NCBI GenBank assembly: GCA_019188255.1
Contig: JAETXT010000003.1
Coordinates: 5,828,001-5,892,000, forward strand
From: Verticillium longisporum
Taxonomy: Eukaryota > Ascomycota > Sordariomycetes > Glomerellales > Plectosphaerellaceae
Reading direction: 5' to 3'
DNA length: 64,000 bases
In this document: piece by piece, positions 1 to 10,351 of the stretch
How the letters are laid out: each line of letters starts with the position of its first letter
Position numbering within the stretch: the stretch's first letter is position 1
Notes under the pieces: model-generated
Seen by the model: the letters and a program-made list of their open reading frames with translations, nothing else
What the model was told of the DNA's origin: nothing
The model's database searches: none
Translations under genes and position numbers: made by a program

Positions 1-1898
1 AGCTGGCAAAGAGCGACCCCGAGCTGCAGGCTTTCCTCGATACCCTCCCTGGCCTGCCGCGAGACTCCAAGGTCGGGTACATGCTGCCCCAGATTCGGGC
101 CGTCAACCCTCTAGCCTACCACGAAGACACCCCAGACGCGACCAAGGCTTCGCTGCCCATCTATGTGGCATCCTATGTGCTCGGTGACTACGGCGAGGGT
201 GCCGTCATGGGTGTTCCGGGTCACGACGTGCGGGATCATGCCTTTTGGAAGGAGCATCACTACGATGAGCCCGTGCGCTTTGTGCTGGCTGCTTCTGAGG
301 ATGAGTCGACAACAGCCATGGCCAACGAGCCCATGGTGGACCACGGCATTATGACGGAGCATAGTGGCCCGTTCAAAGGCAAACAGTCCATCGATGGAGG
401 CAAGATGCTCGTCTCCGTTCTCGAAGCCGCCGACCTCGCCAAGCCGATGGACAAGTGGCGACTCCGAGACTGGCTCATCAGCCGGCAGAGGTACTGGGGC
501 ACTCCCATCCCCATCATTCACTGCGACTCCTGTGGGCCGGTTCCTGTTCCCGCAGACCAGTTGCCGGTCAAGCTGCCCAACGTGAGCGACCACTGGGCGG
601 GTGGCCAGCCTGGTAACCCCCTCGAGAGGACGCCCGAATGGTCGGAAACCAGCTGTCCCGAGTGCGGAGGAGCAGCGAAGAGGGACACCGACACCATGGA
701 CACTTTTGTGGATTCCAGCTGGTACTATGCCAGGTTCGCCGACCCCCACAACAAGGAGCTTCCGTTCTCTCAGGAGGCCACCAAAATGCTGTCCGTGGAC
801 CTCTACCTCGGCGGCATCGAACATGCCATTCTGCATCTGCTGTATGCTCGCTTCATCTACAAGTTCATGGCGTCAACAGATCTGTTCCCTCGAGGGCCGG
901 ATTCGGAAACGATCAGTCACGAGCCCTTCAAGAGGCTCATCACCCAAGGCATGGTCCATGGCAAAACGTACAGCGACCCTGAGACGGGCAAATTCCTCAA
1001 ACCCGACGAAGTCGACCTCAGCGATGCCTCCAACCCAAAGGTTGTCGCAACGGGCGCCACGGCCAATATCAGTTTCGAGAAGATGAGCAAGTCGAAGCAC
1101 AATGGCGTGGACCCCACCGTCTGCATCGAGACGCACGGCGCCGACGCCACACGCGCCCACATGCTCTTCCAGGCCCCGGTCAGCGACGTGCTGAACTGGG
1201 ACGAGGACAAGATTGCTGGCGTCACACGCTGGCTGAACAGGCTATTCGAGCACGTCAAGGGCACGGCAGCCCAGGCATCCTCAGACGAAACGGCGGTCGC
1301 ATACTTCACTGATGGCTCCAGCCGTCTGGACTCGATGACGGAGGCAGAGCTGTCCAAGTGGGACACCGAGGCTGCGCTCTGGCGGGCCGTCCAAAGCACC
1401 ATCACGTCCGTGACCGACTCGTACAACAAGGTCTACCCCATGAACACGATCGTCTCCGACCTCATGAGCCTCACCAACACGCTGCTCGACAGCGAGGCGT
1501 CCAGCCCTGTCGTTCGTCGGGAAGCAACGTCGGCGATTCTCCGCATGCTGGCGCCCATCACGCCGGCGTTTGCCGAAGAGTGCTGGAGTCTCCTGCACCC
1601 GGGCACGCGATCCATATTCACGTCGGCGGCGTTCCCGACGGCGGACGACACGGCGGCGCTGCTGCAGCCGCGGAAGCAGACGTGCGCCATTCAGGTCAAC
1701 GGCAAGGTCCGCGGCGTCGTGCAGATCCCCAAGCCGCCGGCGGGGCTGGCGGGGGATGCACTGCGAGACTGGATGGTTGCCGAGGTGTTCAAGACGGAAG
1801 AGGGGCAGACCAAGTTCTCGAGCGGGCCGTGGGATGTCAGGTCGCCAAAGAGGGTCATCGTGGCGAGGGGCGCCAAGACGGTCAACTTTGTCGTGTAA
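1..1898 (+). CDS. NAM2: Leucyl-tRNA synthetase, mitochondrial type (5' truncated)
   Basis: Attaches leucine to tRNA-Leu in mitochondria. The frame is already open at base 3 and reads into the methionine at 81, so the gene begins before the window; about 631 residues are present. Visible in order: the tail of the CP1 editing domain with the GHDVRD motif near base 230; return to the catalytic Rossmann core with [11 protein letters not shown] near 485; a CDSCG...CPECGG pair that may bind zinc; [12 protein letters not shown] near 703; [15 protein letters not shown] near 810; the [12 protein letters not shown] class I signature at about 1082-1117; an all-helical anticodon-binding domain; and the C-terminal end with QVNGKVRG near 1693. 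The bacterial-type [10 protein letters not shown] form separates it from the cytosolic enzyme. No intron is needed in the visible part. In yeast the homologue Nam2 also assists group I intron splicing; whether that holds here is unknown. Confidence 0.95.
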   Translation, partial: LAKSDPELQAFLDTLPGLPRDSKVGYMLPQIRAVNPLAYHEDTPDATKASLPIYVASYVLGDYGEGAVMGVPGHDVRDHAFWKEHHYDEPVRFVLAASEDESTTAMANEPMVDHGIMTEHSGPFKGKQSIDGGKMLVSVLEAADLAKPMDKWRLRDWLISRQRYWGTPIPIIHCDSCGPVPVPADQLPVKLPNVSDHWAGGQPGNPLERTPEWSETSCPECGGAAKRDTDTMDTFVDSSWYYARFADPHNKELPFSQEATKMLSVDLYLGGIEHAILHLLYARFIYKFMASTDLFPRGPDSETISHEPFKRLITQGMVHGKTYSDPETGKFLKPDEVDLSDASNPKVVATGATANISFEKMSKSKHNGVDPTVCIETHGADATRAHMLFQAPVSDVLNWDEDKIAGVTRWLNRLFEHVKGTAAQASSDETAVAYFTDGSSRLDSMTEAELSKWDTEAALWRAVQSTITSVTDSYNKVYPMNTIVSDLMSLTNTLLDSEASSPVVRREATSAILRMLAPITPAFAEECWSLLHPGTRSIFTSAAFPTADDTAALLQPRKQTCAIQVNGKVRGVVQIPKPPAGLAGDALRDWMVAEVFKTEEGQTKFSSGPWDVRSPKRVIVARGAKTVNFVV

Positions 1899-2181
1899 AG
1901 TACGTATGTATATGTATACAATAGTGTAGGACTAGCGGGGATACCCCTGTGCATGAGAGATGCTCAGTTTGGAAGAAGATGAAAGAAAAGAAGAAGTGCT
2001 GAAATTAGAAAGTCTATGAACCCATAACCGCTCGCCGTCCGTAGTCTACGCCATCTAGATCTGCTGTTTTCTACCACACCGCCCAACAAGGACCCTCATG
2101 CCACACAGGTCCCATGCATCATGCTCTACGCTTCATTCACTTCATTGTCTCGTGTTCTATGCATGTCCAGCACCAACTAGC

Positions 2182-3285
2182 TCACAGGATCCTCTTGACG
2201 ACGAGCTCGCCCGTCTCGTCGCCCGCGAGCTCGAGGAACGCACCGGCCTCGAGCTTCTTCTGCCACTTGTTGGCCTCGCAGCGCGCCAGGATGAGCGTCA
2301 TGCGCAGCGGCACGTCGTCGCTCGACGCGTGCTCGACGGCGCCCGCGGCGAGCGGCGTAAAGGTCCAGCGTCCAAAGGCCCAGTTGAGGATCTGGCGGGT
2401 GCGGTCCTGCGGGGGCGTGGGGTTGGCGTCGTCCTGGTCCGAGTCGCGGACGGTGCCGGCGACGTCGAGGACGGCCTTGATGCGGTAGACCTCGTCTTTC
2501 GGGGCCGTCTTGAGCAGCGACAGCAGGCGGTCGGCCTTGACGCCGGTCGCGGGGCCGCGGAGCTCGACGGAGAGGACCTCGACCTCGGACTGGTGGTCGT
2601 GCGCATGGTCGTCGCCGTGCGCGTCGCCGTCGTGGTGTGCGTGCTGCTTGTCGTCGGTCAGCGTCTGCGCGAGCCCGCCGTCGACGCCAAAGACGAGGTC
2701 GACGTCGACGCGGCCCTTGATGCTCTTGACGACGGGCGTCTCGACCTCGAGGTCGCCGATGCGGTCGCGGACCTCGTCGAGGCGGTCCTCGTCGCAGGCC
2801 TCCCACTTGTTGAGGACAATGAGGTCGGTGTAGCGGGCCTGGACGCGGGCCGTGTAGCTCGTGTCGTCGTAGCCCTGCCAGTTCTCGACGTCGAGGACGG
2901 AGACGACACCGTCGAGGACGTACTGGCCGCCCGTCTCGCGGGCGAGGCGGTTGACCTCGAGGGCGAGGGTCGCGGGGAAGGCCGAGCCGGACGTCTCGAT
3001 GACGATGCGGTCGGGGCGCACCTGGGCGCGCAGGTCGGCGAGGGCGACGCTCAGCTGGCCGACGAGGTTGCAGCAGATGCAGCCGTTGAGGAGCTCCTGG
3101 ACGCCCGAGATGGCAGCCGACGAGGCGAGCTGCGAGTCGACGGCGAGGTCGCCAAACTCGTTCTTCAGCAGCGCGAGCTTGTAGTCTGGGTTCTGCGCCT
3201 TGAGCTGCGGCAGGAGGTTGAGGATGAGCGTCGTCTTGCCGGAGCCGAGGAAGCCCGTGATGATGGTGATGGGGATGGGCGACAT
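2182..3285 (-). CDS. CobW/ZNG1-type G3E GTPase, putative zinc chaperone
   Basis: Single-exon 367-residue P-loop GTPase of the COG0523/CobW family, thought to deliver metal, usually zinc, to client proteins. Walker A GFLGSGKTT lies at residues 11-19. The metal-binding GCICC motif has its cysteines at about 69-72. ETSGS at 97-101 follows the Walker B strand, and NKWE at 159-162 is the guanine-specificity motif. A histidine-rich loop (HAHHDGDAHGDDHAHDH) at about 214-230 precedes the C-terminal CobW_C domain, a feature of family members handling zinc. The ATG at 3285 directly precedes the Walker A strand, as in homologues. All three frames of both strands are nearly open here because of the codon bias; only this frame carries the motifs. 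It is divergent from the small gene at 4067, leaving a 781-bp shared promoter. Nickel or cobalt specificity cannot be excluded. Confidence 0.93.
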   Translation of the reverse strand: MSPIPITIITGFLGSGKTTLILNLLPQLKAQNPDYKLALLKNEFGDLAVDSQLASSAAISGVQELLNGCICCNLVGQLSVALADLRAQVRPDRIVIETSGSAFPATLALEVNRLARETGGQYVLDGVVSVLDVENWQGYDDTSYTARVQARYTDLIVLNKWEACDEDRLDEVRDRIGDLEVETPVVKSIKGRVDVDLVFGVDGGLAQTLTDDKQHAHHDGDAHGDDHAHDHQSEVEVLSVELRGPATGVKADRLLSLLKTAPKDEVYRIKAVLDVAGTVRDSDQDDANPTPPQDRTRQILNWAFGRWTFTPLAAGAVEHASSDDVPLRMTLILARCEANKWQKKLEAGAFLELAGDETGELVVKRIL

Positions 3286-4066
3286 GGTGTATGGGGCACG
3301 ATGCAGCGAGCGAGGTTGTCGTGATCTTTGCTGCGTGCTGCGTGCAGGAGCAATGCGTGCAGGAGCAACCCAACAATCTTGGATGGAGGGGTCAAAACCG
3401 ACTTTTGCGCGCGCACGATAAGAAACGGAAACGTTGGGGCCATTTTAGGTTATCTTAGCGTTGCCAAGAGTCCGCATACCGCACGGTGCCTAGCGCCCCC
3501 CGCCATGTGACGTCAGTTTCGTCCTCCAGGGGAGCGTGCCACCTCCGACAGCCCTGTAATGCCCTGGAACCGGCAACGTCAGTCCCCTGTAGGCGCCTGG
3601 CCTGGGCCTTACGTCGGTGTTCCCACCATCACCAGCTGGGCCGCGCAATCCCTCGACCGGTAGCCGTGCCAGCCAAGAGCCTTGCGCTGCTCTTGCTGGA
3701 TGAATCGGATGTCATTCGAGGGGTCTGGTGTTATTTCTTGTCACAATGCCCAGCAGCTGCTCTGTCCGCTTCCTGTTCCCTTCTCTCTCTGTGCTTGCAT
3801 CAACTGCATCCGAATCATCACGAACTTCGAAACCAAACGAACACAACGATATCCATACCCACCCCGCCCTACGACGAAAACACTAATAAAGCTGTGCAAC
3901 CCGACATTGACAGCCACCGACGCTAATTGTGACGTACGTCGGCGCTACCGTGCCTCGCTATCCTCCGAACGAACCAGCGCGTCTGATCAGCCCAGGCCAG
4001 GCACACGCAGCCCTGCCCTGCCCCGCGAGATAGGTACAAAACACGCCGCCCCCCGACACAGCCACA
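3286..4066. other. Divergent intergenic promoter region
   Basis: Separates the CobW-type gene (leftward) from the small conserved gene (rightward). It holds a perfect CRE palindrome at 3508-3515 and a related TGACGTACGTC at about 3930. Open frames here have no recognisable protein content. The stretch from about 3770 is pyrimidine- and A/C-rich and probably carries the 5' leader of the rightward gene. Confidence 0.6.
3508..3515. promoter_or_regulatory. CRE-like palindrome TGACGTCA
   Basis: Perfect 8-bp palindrome, the consensus site for ATF/CREB-type bZIP factors such as fungal Atf1. It lies 223 bp upstream of the CobW start and 552 bp upstream of the rightward start. An 8-mer can occur by chance, so the assignment is tentative. 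Confidence 0.35.
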
Positions 4067-4466
4067 ATGAACGACCGGTCCATCCCCCGCTTCAACCCAG
4101 CGCCCGAGCAAGTCGGCATGCACGAGGACGACATGAGCTACAAGGATAAACTCGACCAAAAGGCCTTTGAGGCGCGGCAGCCCGAGGAGGCAAATGACGG
4201 GGTGATGCATCCCATTATTGAAAAGGGTATGTTTTTGCTGCATTCTGCTCCTTTTCTTCGCGGACGAGCTGACAGGACCAGTCGTCGAATACGTGCCCGT
4301 CGCGGCCAAGGTCCTCGGCGACCCCAAGGCCGAGAGGAAGGAGAAGGACGACAAGGTCAACGAGAACCCGCCGGGCCCGCCCGAGCGGCCCCTCGACGAC
4401 GACAAGATTGAGGGCTTTCTGCGCGGGCAGCACAAGAGCAAAGGCGAGGACGGCGTGTTCCAGTGA
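4067..4466 (+). CDS. Small conserved fungal protein of unknown function, two exons
   Basis: Exon 1 is 4067-4226; a GTATGT donor follows at 4227. The acceptor is either CAG ending at 4281 (114 residues; joined sequence reads IEKVVEYVPV) or CAG ending at 4275 (116 residues, adding GP). Both keep the frame to the TGA at 4464-4466. The predicted protein is hydrophilic, begins MNDRSIPRFNPAPEQVG, and has charged and proline-rich segments with no signal peptide or membrane span. The A/C-rich leader and ACAATG start context look genuine. I recall similar short proteins in other ascomycetes but no assigned role. Reading through the intron gives a different, arginine-rich tail, which is an artefact. 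Confidence 0.72.
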
Positions 4467-4914
4467 CGACCTGCGCATGATTGAAACGGCTGGGTTTGGG
4501 TGCTGAGCACCAACCGATGAGCACACGACACGCTTCATGACGGGAGTCCTTGGGATTTTCCTTTGTATTTGGTATCCAACACCTCTTCAAATGACGATTG
4601 CATTTTATTCATCTTGTTGTTCTGCAGGGAGAAATAGGTCACTGTATTAAATTCAAGGCTTATCATACTTGTTGATTGTTACTTCTATTCTTGGGGTGAT
4701 CATTAGATCCTACTCATGTCTACATATCCGTCCATCAATTTCATGAAATAAATCAAACCGATTCCCTCCCAGGTGACCAGCTCCCGAGTCCAAAGGAAAA
4801 AAAAAGCACGAAAGAATAAAGCACGCAAAATGCCAATGATACCTTCCCTCCATGACTCCGAAATTCCAAATCCCGATTCGATCAAGACCGCACTGAAACA
4901 CAGTCGCCACCGCT
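4467..4914. other. Convergent 3' region
   Basis: AT-richer spacer between the convergent small gene (4467 side) and the wall-protein gene (4914 side). It should contain both 3' UTRs and polyadenylation signals. I see no further gene. Confidence 0.6.
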
Positions 4915-5806
4915 TTACATGCAGATCATCATGCCGACGAAGGCGCTGATGGCAAGCACGCCGAAACTGCTCCTCACAGCCGGCGCCGAAGCCTGGACGA
5001 AGCCGTCAATGACATCGCTCTCGGCAGGTGGCGCGGCAGGGGTGCCAACGTCGGCAGAGTCGGCAGGGACACCGGTGACAGTGGTGACATCGCTCTCCTC
5101 TTCGGCGGGGACACCTTGGCCGACGGTGATGTCGTTCTCTGCCGCGGGCTCGCCAGTGATGGCAAAGTCGCCCTCCGGCTCGGGAACGCCCTGGCCGACA
5201 TTGCTGGCGACTTCAGGGGCAGAGGGCGCAGCCGCGGGAACCTCGCCCTCGGGGCCAGGAGCAGGAGGAGTAGCACCAGCAGGAATGGCTCCTTCAGGAG
5301 CAGGAGGGGCAGCACCAGCGGGCACCTCACCCTCGGGAGCAGGGGGCGCGGGCGGCGCAGGGACGGGCTCGGCGGGGTACTCGGGTCCGTACGTGGGCTG
5401 GGCGTGAGCGGGAGCAACCTGGCCGGGCACGGCACCGTCGGCAAAGCCACCGTTGCCCTCAATGTGGACGCTGGGCGTAAAGTCGGCGACAGGGGCTGTG
5501 ATGACAATCTCGCCGCCCTCGCAGACGCCACAGGCGACTTTGGTCTCAACGAAGAAGGGAGGAAGCGCGGGGCGGGTGTAATCTGCGGGGTTGCCGGTGA
5601 TGGTCTCTGTCACGGTGTAGCAGGCGTCCCAGGTCGACTGGGGGTTGGCGGCGAGGAAGTTGATGGTCCAGGTCGTGGTCCAGATGGTCTCGGTGGCCAT
5701 GGTGACGGCCGTGCCGCAGCCGTAAAAGGTGGACGAGAGGACGGCGGGGTAGCTGTGGATGTCAGTGTCTGTCTGTGAGAGAGCGTATAGATAGAACATA
5801 CACCAT
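4915..5806 (-). CDS. Putative cell-wall protein, Pro/Ala-rich with possible GPI tail
   Basis: Main exon is 5752-4915. The best start is ATG at 5806 giving a 5-nt first exon (5806-5802), a GTATGT intron at 5801-5753 and an in-frame joined start MVYPAVLSS; about 280 residues. The N-terminal third has threonine-rich strands and a pattern like TITGNPADYTRP followed by paired cysteines (ACGVCEGG), which I have seen in ascomycete wall proteins. The middle is low-complexity Pro/Ala/Glu with repeats of APPAPEG. The C-terminus ends in a hydrophobic stretch (FGVLAISAFVGMMICM) with no charged tail, as in GPI-anchor signals. No classical signal peptide is visible with this start, so an undetected upstream exon is possible. 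Reading without splicing gives a 326-residue product whose first 60 residues look like untranslated leader. Confidence 0.6.
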
Positions 5807-7186
5807 GATGACGTTGTTTGGTTAGTGATGCTGAAGATTTGGGTTTGGCGGGCACTCGGCTGGCGAGTGATGGGTTGGTCGAAAAAGAAGAACAAGGGGT
5901 CGAGTTGTCAATGTCGAGTACGAAAAGGCCAAGTCCTGCTTGTATCGTAAAGTTGTCGTGGTAGTCGTAATCGGTCGTGGATGTCGAATAATGGTGTGTT
6001 GGTTATGGATGCCTGGAAATCAACGACGAAGCAGTCGAGAAGACGGCAACGTTTTAAGCATAGATGCTCCCGCAGATCTACGAGACGGGCGGGATACCAC
6101 CGCGATCTGAAAGCCGCAGAACGGCACGCAAAGCTGTCATGCATTCTAGCGTCCGCCGTCACTTGAACAACGGAGCGTCGACGGGGCGACCCAACCACAT
6201 GGAAAGGGGTTGTGAGAATGCTTCGACATTGGGCCACATTCCGTCAAAGGCTTCTTCGACGGGGATCGCCTCATGCGGGAGGGTCTAGATGCAGGTACTC
6301 AGCCCAGCTGGATCACCAGGCATTCCGTACGGTGTTCGAAGGAGAGGCATTGAGCGTCAGAGGCGCGCCTCGGGCATTTTACACGTGGCGGGCTGTCTGA
6401 TTACAGCAGTAGAGTGGGAGAAGACCAGTTTGCACGGCTCGTTGCCTCGTCGAACGCCAAGACATGTGAAATATTGACATTGCGGTTGGAGGGTCTGGCG
6501 ACAGATCGTCGAGCGATGGCTTGACGTTGGAACGCACCAGCCTCTTGTGGCGTCTTTTAGCAGTGTGGCAAGGCGCAGGCGCAGGCGGCGCAGGTACAGG
6601 CGCAAACAGGTGTCTCGCTCACACAATTTTTCACAAGGACAATGGTCTGTCCCCCATCTTCAGCATTTCTCCCCCACTCGGGTTCATCTAGAGGAGAAAC
6701 TTCCTAATTTCAAGGGATAAATTGGTCTCCAGAGCGTCTCTCCCGAAGGAGAGAAGGCAACGCGACACCGTAGGGAGCTGGATGTCGGTCGTGGCAGCTC
6801 TGTTCGCTTTTGATCTGAAGAAGAAATGGAAAAGAGAAAGGTAGAACGGGATTTTTTTCTCGCGATGTTTGTAGGCGGCTGAAATGCGCTAGTCCGCTTA
6901 TAGAAGGCGGTGGTCCTGCTGGGTGCTGCCGCGCGTCTTATGTCAGCAGTCTTCTGTCAGCAGTCTTCTCGTCGCCCACCCGCTGATGCCTCTGGCCTTT
7001 GTAACCATCACCATCACTATCATCAGACGACTGCCAGGGATGCACAAAGCTTCGATTCAGGTATCTAAGAAATCAAATATTACGCCAAGCTGGGAATCTA
7101 TCTATAAACTCCGGCCCCTGATCAAGCCAAGGTGAGGCAGGCCAACCGACACTGACACGCTCAGGCAAACACAACCCGCCGATCCA
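5807..7186. other. Intergenic region, no gene seen
   Basis: Promoter side of the wall-protein gene and 3' side of the oxidoreductase gene. It contains a small direct repeat (GTCAGCAGTCTTCT, two copies at about 6942-6970). No supported coding region. Confidence 0.5.
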
Positions 7187-8397
7187 TTATTTCTTGCCGT
7201 TGGCCGCATCTTTGTTGTAGTTGGTACCCAGGTACCGTCCCTTGAGGAGCCACACGGCGAGGCTCGGCAGCTTAAAGGTGCCCATCTGACCGGTGCCGCG
7301 GCTGCGCCCCATGGTCACGGCGGCGACGACCTTGGGATCCGGCGTGTAGGTGCCGACCTTGCCCTCGCCGGTGAAGCGGTGGTGCAGGCTCTTGGAGAGG
7401 AAGGTGACCTGGAGGCCGGCGAGGTAGGCCGTGCTGTTCTCGAGGTCGCCGGCGTCGCCGACGACGTACAGGTTGTCGTAGCCGGGGACCTTGAAATCGG
7501 TGTTCTGGTGCACGAGGCCGTTCTTGTCGAGCAGGCCCGCCGGCACGAAGCTCGTGTTGGGCACGAGGCCAAACGTCGGCAGGTACGCGTCGGCCTCGAG
7601 CTCGGACGTCGCGCCCGACGCGTTGGTCAGCTGCAGGATCGTCTTGCCGGTGCCGGCGCCGCCCTCGCGCACGCCCGTCACCTTGGACCGGTCGATGACC
7701 TTGACGCCGAGCTTCTCGAGCTCCTTCCGCGCGATGCGCCGCACGTCCTCGCGGATTTTGTCCTCGAGCGGCAGCTCCTTGTCGATGACAAAGTAGACGT
7801 CCTTCTTGCGGCCGAACTCAAAGCCGACCTCGCCGGCCACCTCGACGCCCGTCGTGCCGCCGCCGGCAATGACAATCTTGTTGGCGGCCGCAATCTGCTT
7901 GCGCAGGGCGCCCAGGCGCGCCTTGGTCTGGTCCGTCGTGCCGATCTCCTTCCACGGCATGTCGTCCCTGGCACGCGAGCCCGTGGCGATGACGAGGGCG
8001 TCGTAGGCAATGGTGCGCTCGGCGCCGGAGACGGTGCGCACGACGACGGTCGAGGCGTCCGGGTTCAGCGACTCGGCCGAGCCGATAACGAGCTCGTAGC
8101 GGTCCTTGGGGTACTGGGCAAAGGCGGCCGCGAGGGGCGTGAAGAGCGTCTCGTCATCGTACTGGCCCGGCACGATGCCGCGCACGGAAGCCAGGTTCCA
8201 GTAGCTGCCGTGGTCAGTTTTTTCCCTTTTTTTTCGTTATGCCTTTGGCTGAGAAGCAATGTGACGTACTGGTCGGTGTTGGGAGTGACAATGATGACCT
8301 TGAGGTCCCTGGCCTTGGGGGCTGTGTTCTTGAGGGCGCGGCGGGCGATGCCAGTGCCGGCCACGCCAGCGCCGAGAACGACGAGTGTCTTGGTCAT
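7187..8397 (-). CDS. AIF/AMID-like FAD-dependent oxidoreductase
   Basis: Two exons: 8397-8270 and 8204-7187, with a 65-nt intron (GTACGT donor, GCAG acceptor), giving 381 residues. Joined sequence at the junction reads TPNTDHYWNLASVRG. The FAD-binding GAGVAG is at residues 9-14, ATGS at 116-119, a second nucleotide-binding motif GGGTTG at 157-162, and the FAD ribityl motif GDAGD at 292-296. This is the pyridine nucleotide-disulphide oxidoreductase fold of the AIFM2/AMID/type II NADH dehydrogenase group, expected to oxidise NAD(P)H. No mitochondrial presequence is apparent, and the C-terminal LAVWLLKGRYLG may associate with membrane. The apoptosis link is known only for some family members. 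The unspliced frame would begin at an internal methionine and lose the first FAD motif. Confidence 0.9.
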
Positions 8398-9436
8398 TGC
8401 GGCTGTAGTGTTTGATGTTTGGGTTTGACACAGGTGAGTTATGGTGAGGGGTGCTTGGTGGTCGAGATGTGTGCAAGGTACCTAGGAAGCAGGCAGGTAG
8501 TTGTAGTGCTGAAGCTGTGATGTCCTAGAAACTCATCAAACGCAATCACAGACGGCACGAAGGACCCCTATATACCATCCCATCAGCCGCCGTCGCATCG
8601 TGTCTCATACCACCACGAACCCCGGCAGTGACCATGTACCGATGGCGTCTCGTCAATGTCAGCTTGAGCCTCATTAGAAATCCCACATGGCAAAACTCCG
8701 CCCAACACGGTGCCCATCCCACAATCCCACATGGCGCCTTATGCCCAGGTTGCAGCTCATCCCACATGGCGCGGTACCATGTACGCCTGACAGGAAGGGG
8801 ACCGCCCCCAATCACGGCACATCCCACACATGTGCTCAGGGCCATCGGCATCAAATCTGCTGGCATGCTGTGAATGACTAAACAGAGCTCAGTCCATCAC
8901 GCCCCATGCCTCGACCCGCGAAGGGAAATAAGAAAAAAACAGCTTCCAATGATGGTACAAGGGGGGGGGTAACTAGACTGAAGAAAACGGGATAAAATAC
9001 TGTCCTTCGCGCGCGCGGCGGAGTTGGGGGCTTCATCAATGCTTGAGACACATGTGAAAAGGCTGATCGTTGCATTGTTGCGCTGTTGGTGCGAGAAACG
9101 GCAGGTCGAGCCGAAAGCATATCTGGTCTAGCGCGCGCGGTAACCAGGAAAAGGCAGGGCGTGACGAGGACACGTGATCGTGATTAAGTCAGCGGCACGT
9201 CGAGTAGAGAGGTCAAGGTTGCGCGCGGGCACTTTCGTGGGCGCTTCGCTGAGTGGTGTCATTTCTCGCCCATATCTGCCTCGATGCGGCTCGCGTTCGC
9301 ATTGCCAATGTCCGCGCAGCGAAGGGCTTGGGTTGCAAATCTTCATTTCCTGTCTATCGAAACTCAACGCGGGCCGTCGGCCTGACAGGACCCCCCATGT
9401 CGCCGTGGCCCCGTCTCGCCTTCAGACAACGCGCGC
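8398..9436. other. Intergenic region with repeated promoter motif
   Basis: Upstream of the oxidoreductase start and downstream of the PEBP-like gene. It contains three ATCCCACATGGC copies (separate entry) and a GGTACCTAGG element near 8477. No gene supported. Confidence 0.5.
8680..8770. repeat. Three copies of ATCCCACATGGC
   Basis: A 12-bp element occurs identically at 8680-8691, 8724-8735 and 8759-8770, about 280-375 bp upstream of the oxidoreductase ATG. The copies are unequally spaced and the sequence between them is unrelated, so this is more like a clustered protein-binding site than a minisatellite. The core CACATG is E-box-like. Function is not known. Confidence 0.6.
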
Positions 9437-10351
9437 CTATGCTAGTCCCATGAAGACCACCGCCACCACAGCGAGACTCAAGCCCATGACTCCCATTCGG
9501 CCCGGAGGCCCGTACGTCGCTGATCCCGCGGCCGGTCGGTTTCCGTTCTGCGTGCCCCCACCTCCCTGTACCGGCTGCTGCTGACCGAGCCCCGGCTGTC
9601 CCGGCACCGGCTGTCCCTGGCCGATACCACCCCCAGGCTGCGCCGGTTGCGCTGGCTGCTGCTGCTGTCCGCCGCCAACCGTGCCGTTGCCGCTGCCGTC
9701 GCGAATGGGTCCCGTATTGCGCACGATAAAGTAGTCCCCCGCCACAGCATTCATCTGCAGCCCCGCCGCCGTGAGCGCCTGCACGGCGTCGAACCCGCGC
9801 CTCTCGCTCGTGGCCTGCGACAGCGCGCTGAGCCCCTGCTGCGTGATCTGCGTGTGGTCGACGGCGACAAAGGCGTAGCGATGTGCGAGGGGCGCCCGCG
9901 CCGGCGGGTTGGGCCCGATGTACTCGGCGAGCGGCGGCTGCTGCGCGAGATTCTGCATGACGTAGACCGTCTTGGGCCCCGCCGTCGAGTTGAGCACCAT
10001 GGGCGTCTGCGACGACGTGAAGCCCGTCTGCGCCCAGTGCAGGAGTGTGCTTGTCTGCGGCGGCGCGTTCGTCGGTATGTCCATGTCGATCATCATGATG
10101 GCGTACGTGCCCTGCAGCGGCTGCTCTGTCGCGATGAGCGGCACTTTGGCCGTTGCTGTGCTTGTTAGCATCAGCCGAGATTTGAGCTTGCGGAGATACG
10201 TACACTCTTTTGGCAGATTGACGCCATTCATGGCCGCGATGCCGCCGTAGGAGATGATGAGCGCGCCTTGTCCCGCAGGCTGGAAGCCCGGTGGTGTGGC
10301 GGCCGAGACCAACGACGCCGCCGCCAGGGCGATGAGTGATGTAGAAATCAT
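9437..10351 (-). CDS. Secreted PEBP-like protein with possible GPI anchor
   Basis: Exons 10351-10204 and 10155-9437, with a 48-nt intron (GTACGT donor, GCTAAC branch, CACAG acceptor); 288 residues. The first 18 residues (MISTSLIALAAASLVSAA) are a clear signal peptide. The body has phosphatidylethanolamine-binding protein features: MMIDMDIPTNAP where the family usually has DPDAP, then LLHWAQTGF matching the LHW motif, then a HRYAFVAVD strand. After about residue 215 it becomes Gly/Gln/Pro-rich linker and ends in a hydrophobic stretch (MGVMGLSLAVVAVVFMGLA) suitable for GPI attachment. The family binds phospholipids or inhibits proteases; the role of secreted fungal members is unclear. The start at 10351 is chosen because it opens the signal peptide; the upstream in-frame stretch is leader. 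Confidence 0.85.
   Translation of the reverse strand: MISTSLIALAAASLVSAATPPGFQPAGQGALIISYGGIAAMNGVNLPKECTYLRKLKSRLMLTSTATAKVPLIATEQPLQGTYAIMMIDMDIPTNAPPQTSTLLHWAQTGFTSSQTPMVLNSTAGPKTVYVMQNLAQQPPLAEYIGPNPPARAPLAHRYAFVAVDHTQITQQGLSALSQATSERRGFDAVQALTAAGLQMNAVAGDYFIVRNTGPIRDGSGNGTVGGGQQQQPAQPAQPGGGIGQGQPVPGQPGLGQQQPVQGGGGTQNGNRPAAGSATYGPPGRMGVMGLSLAVVAVVFMGLA

Noticed and set aside
2098..3324. 408-residue plus-strand frame opposite the CobW-type GTPase
   Set aside because: Composition is Leu/Val/Arg/Asp-biased as expected from the complement of GC-rich third positions; no motifs, and the opposite strand carries all CobW signatures.
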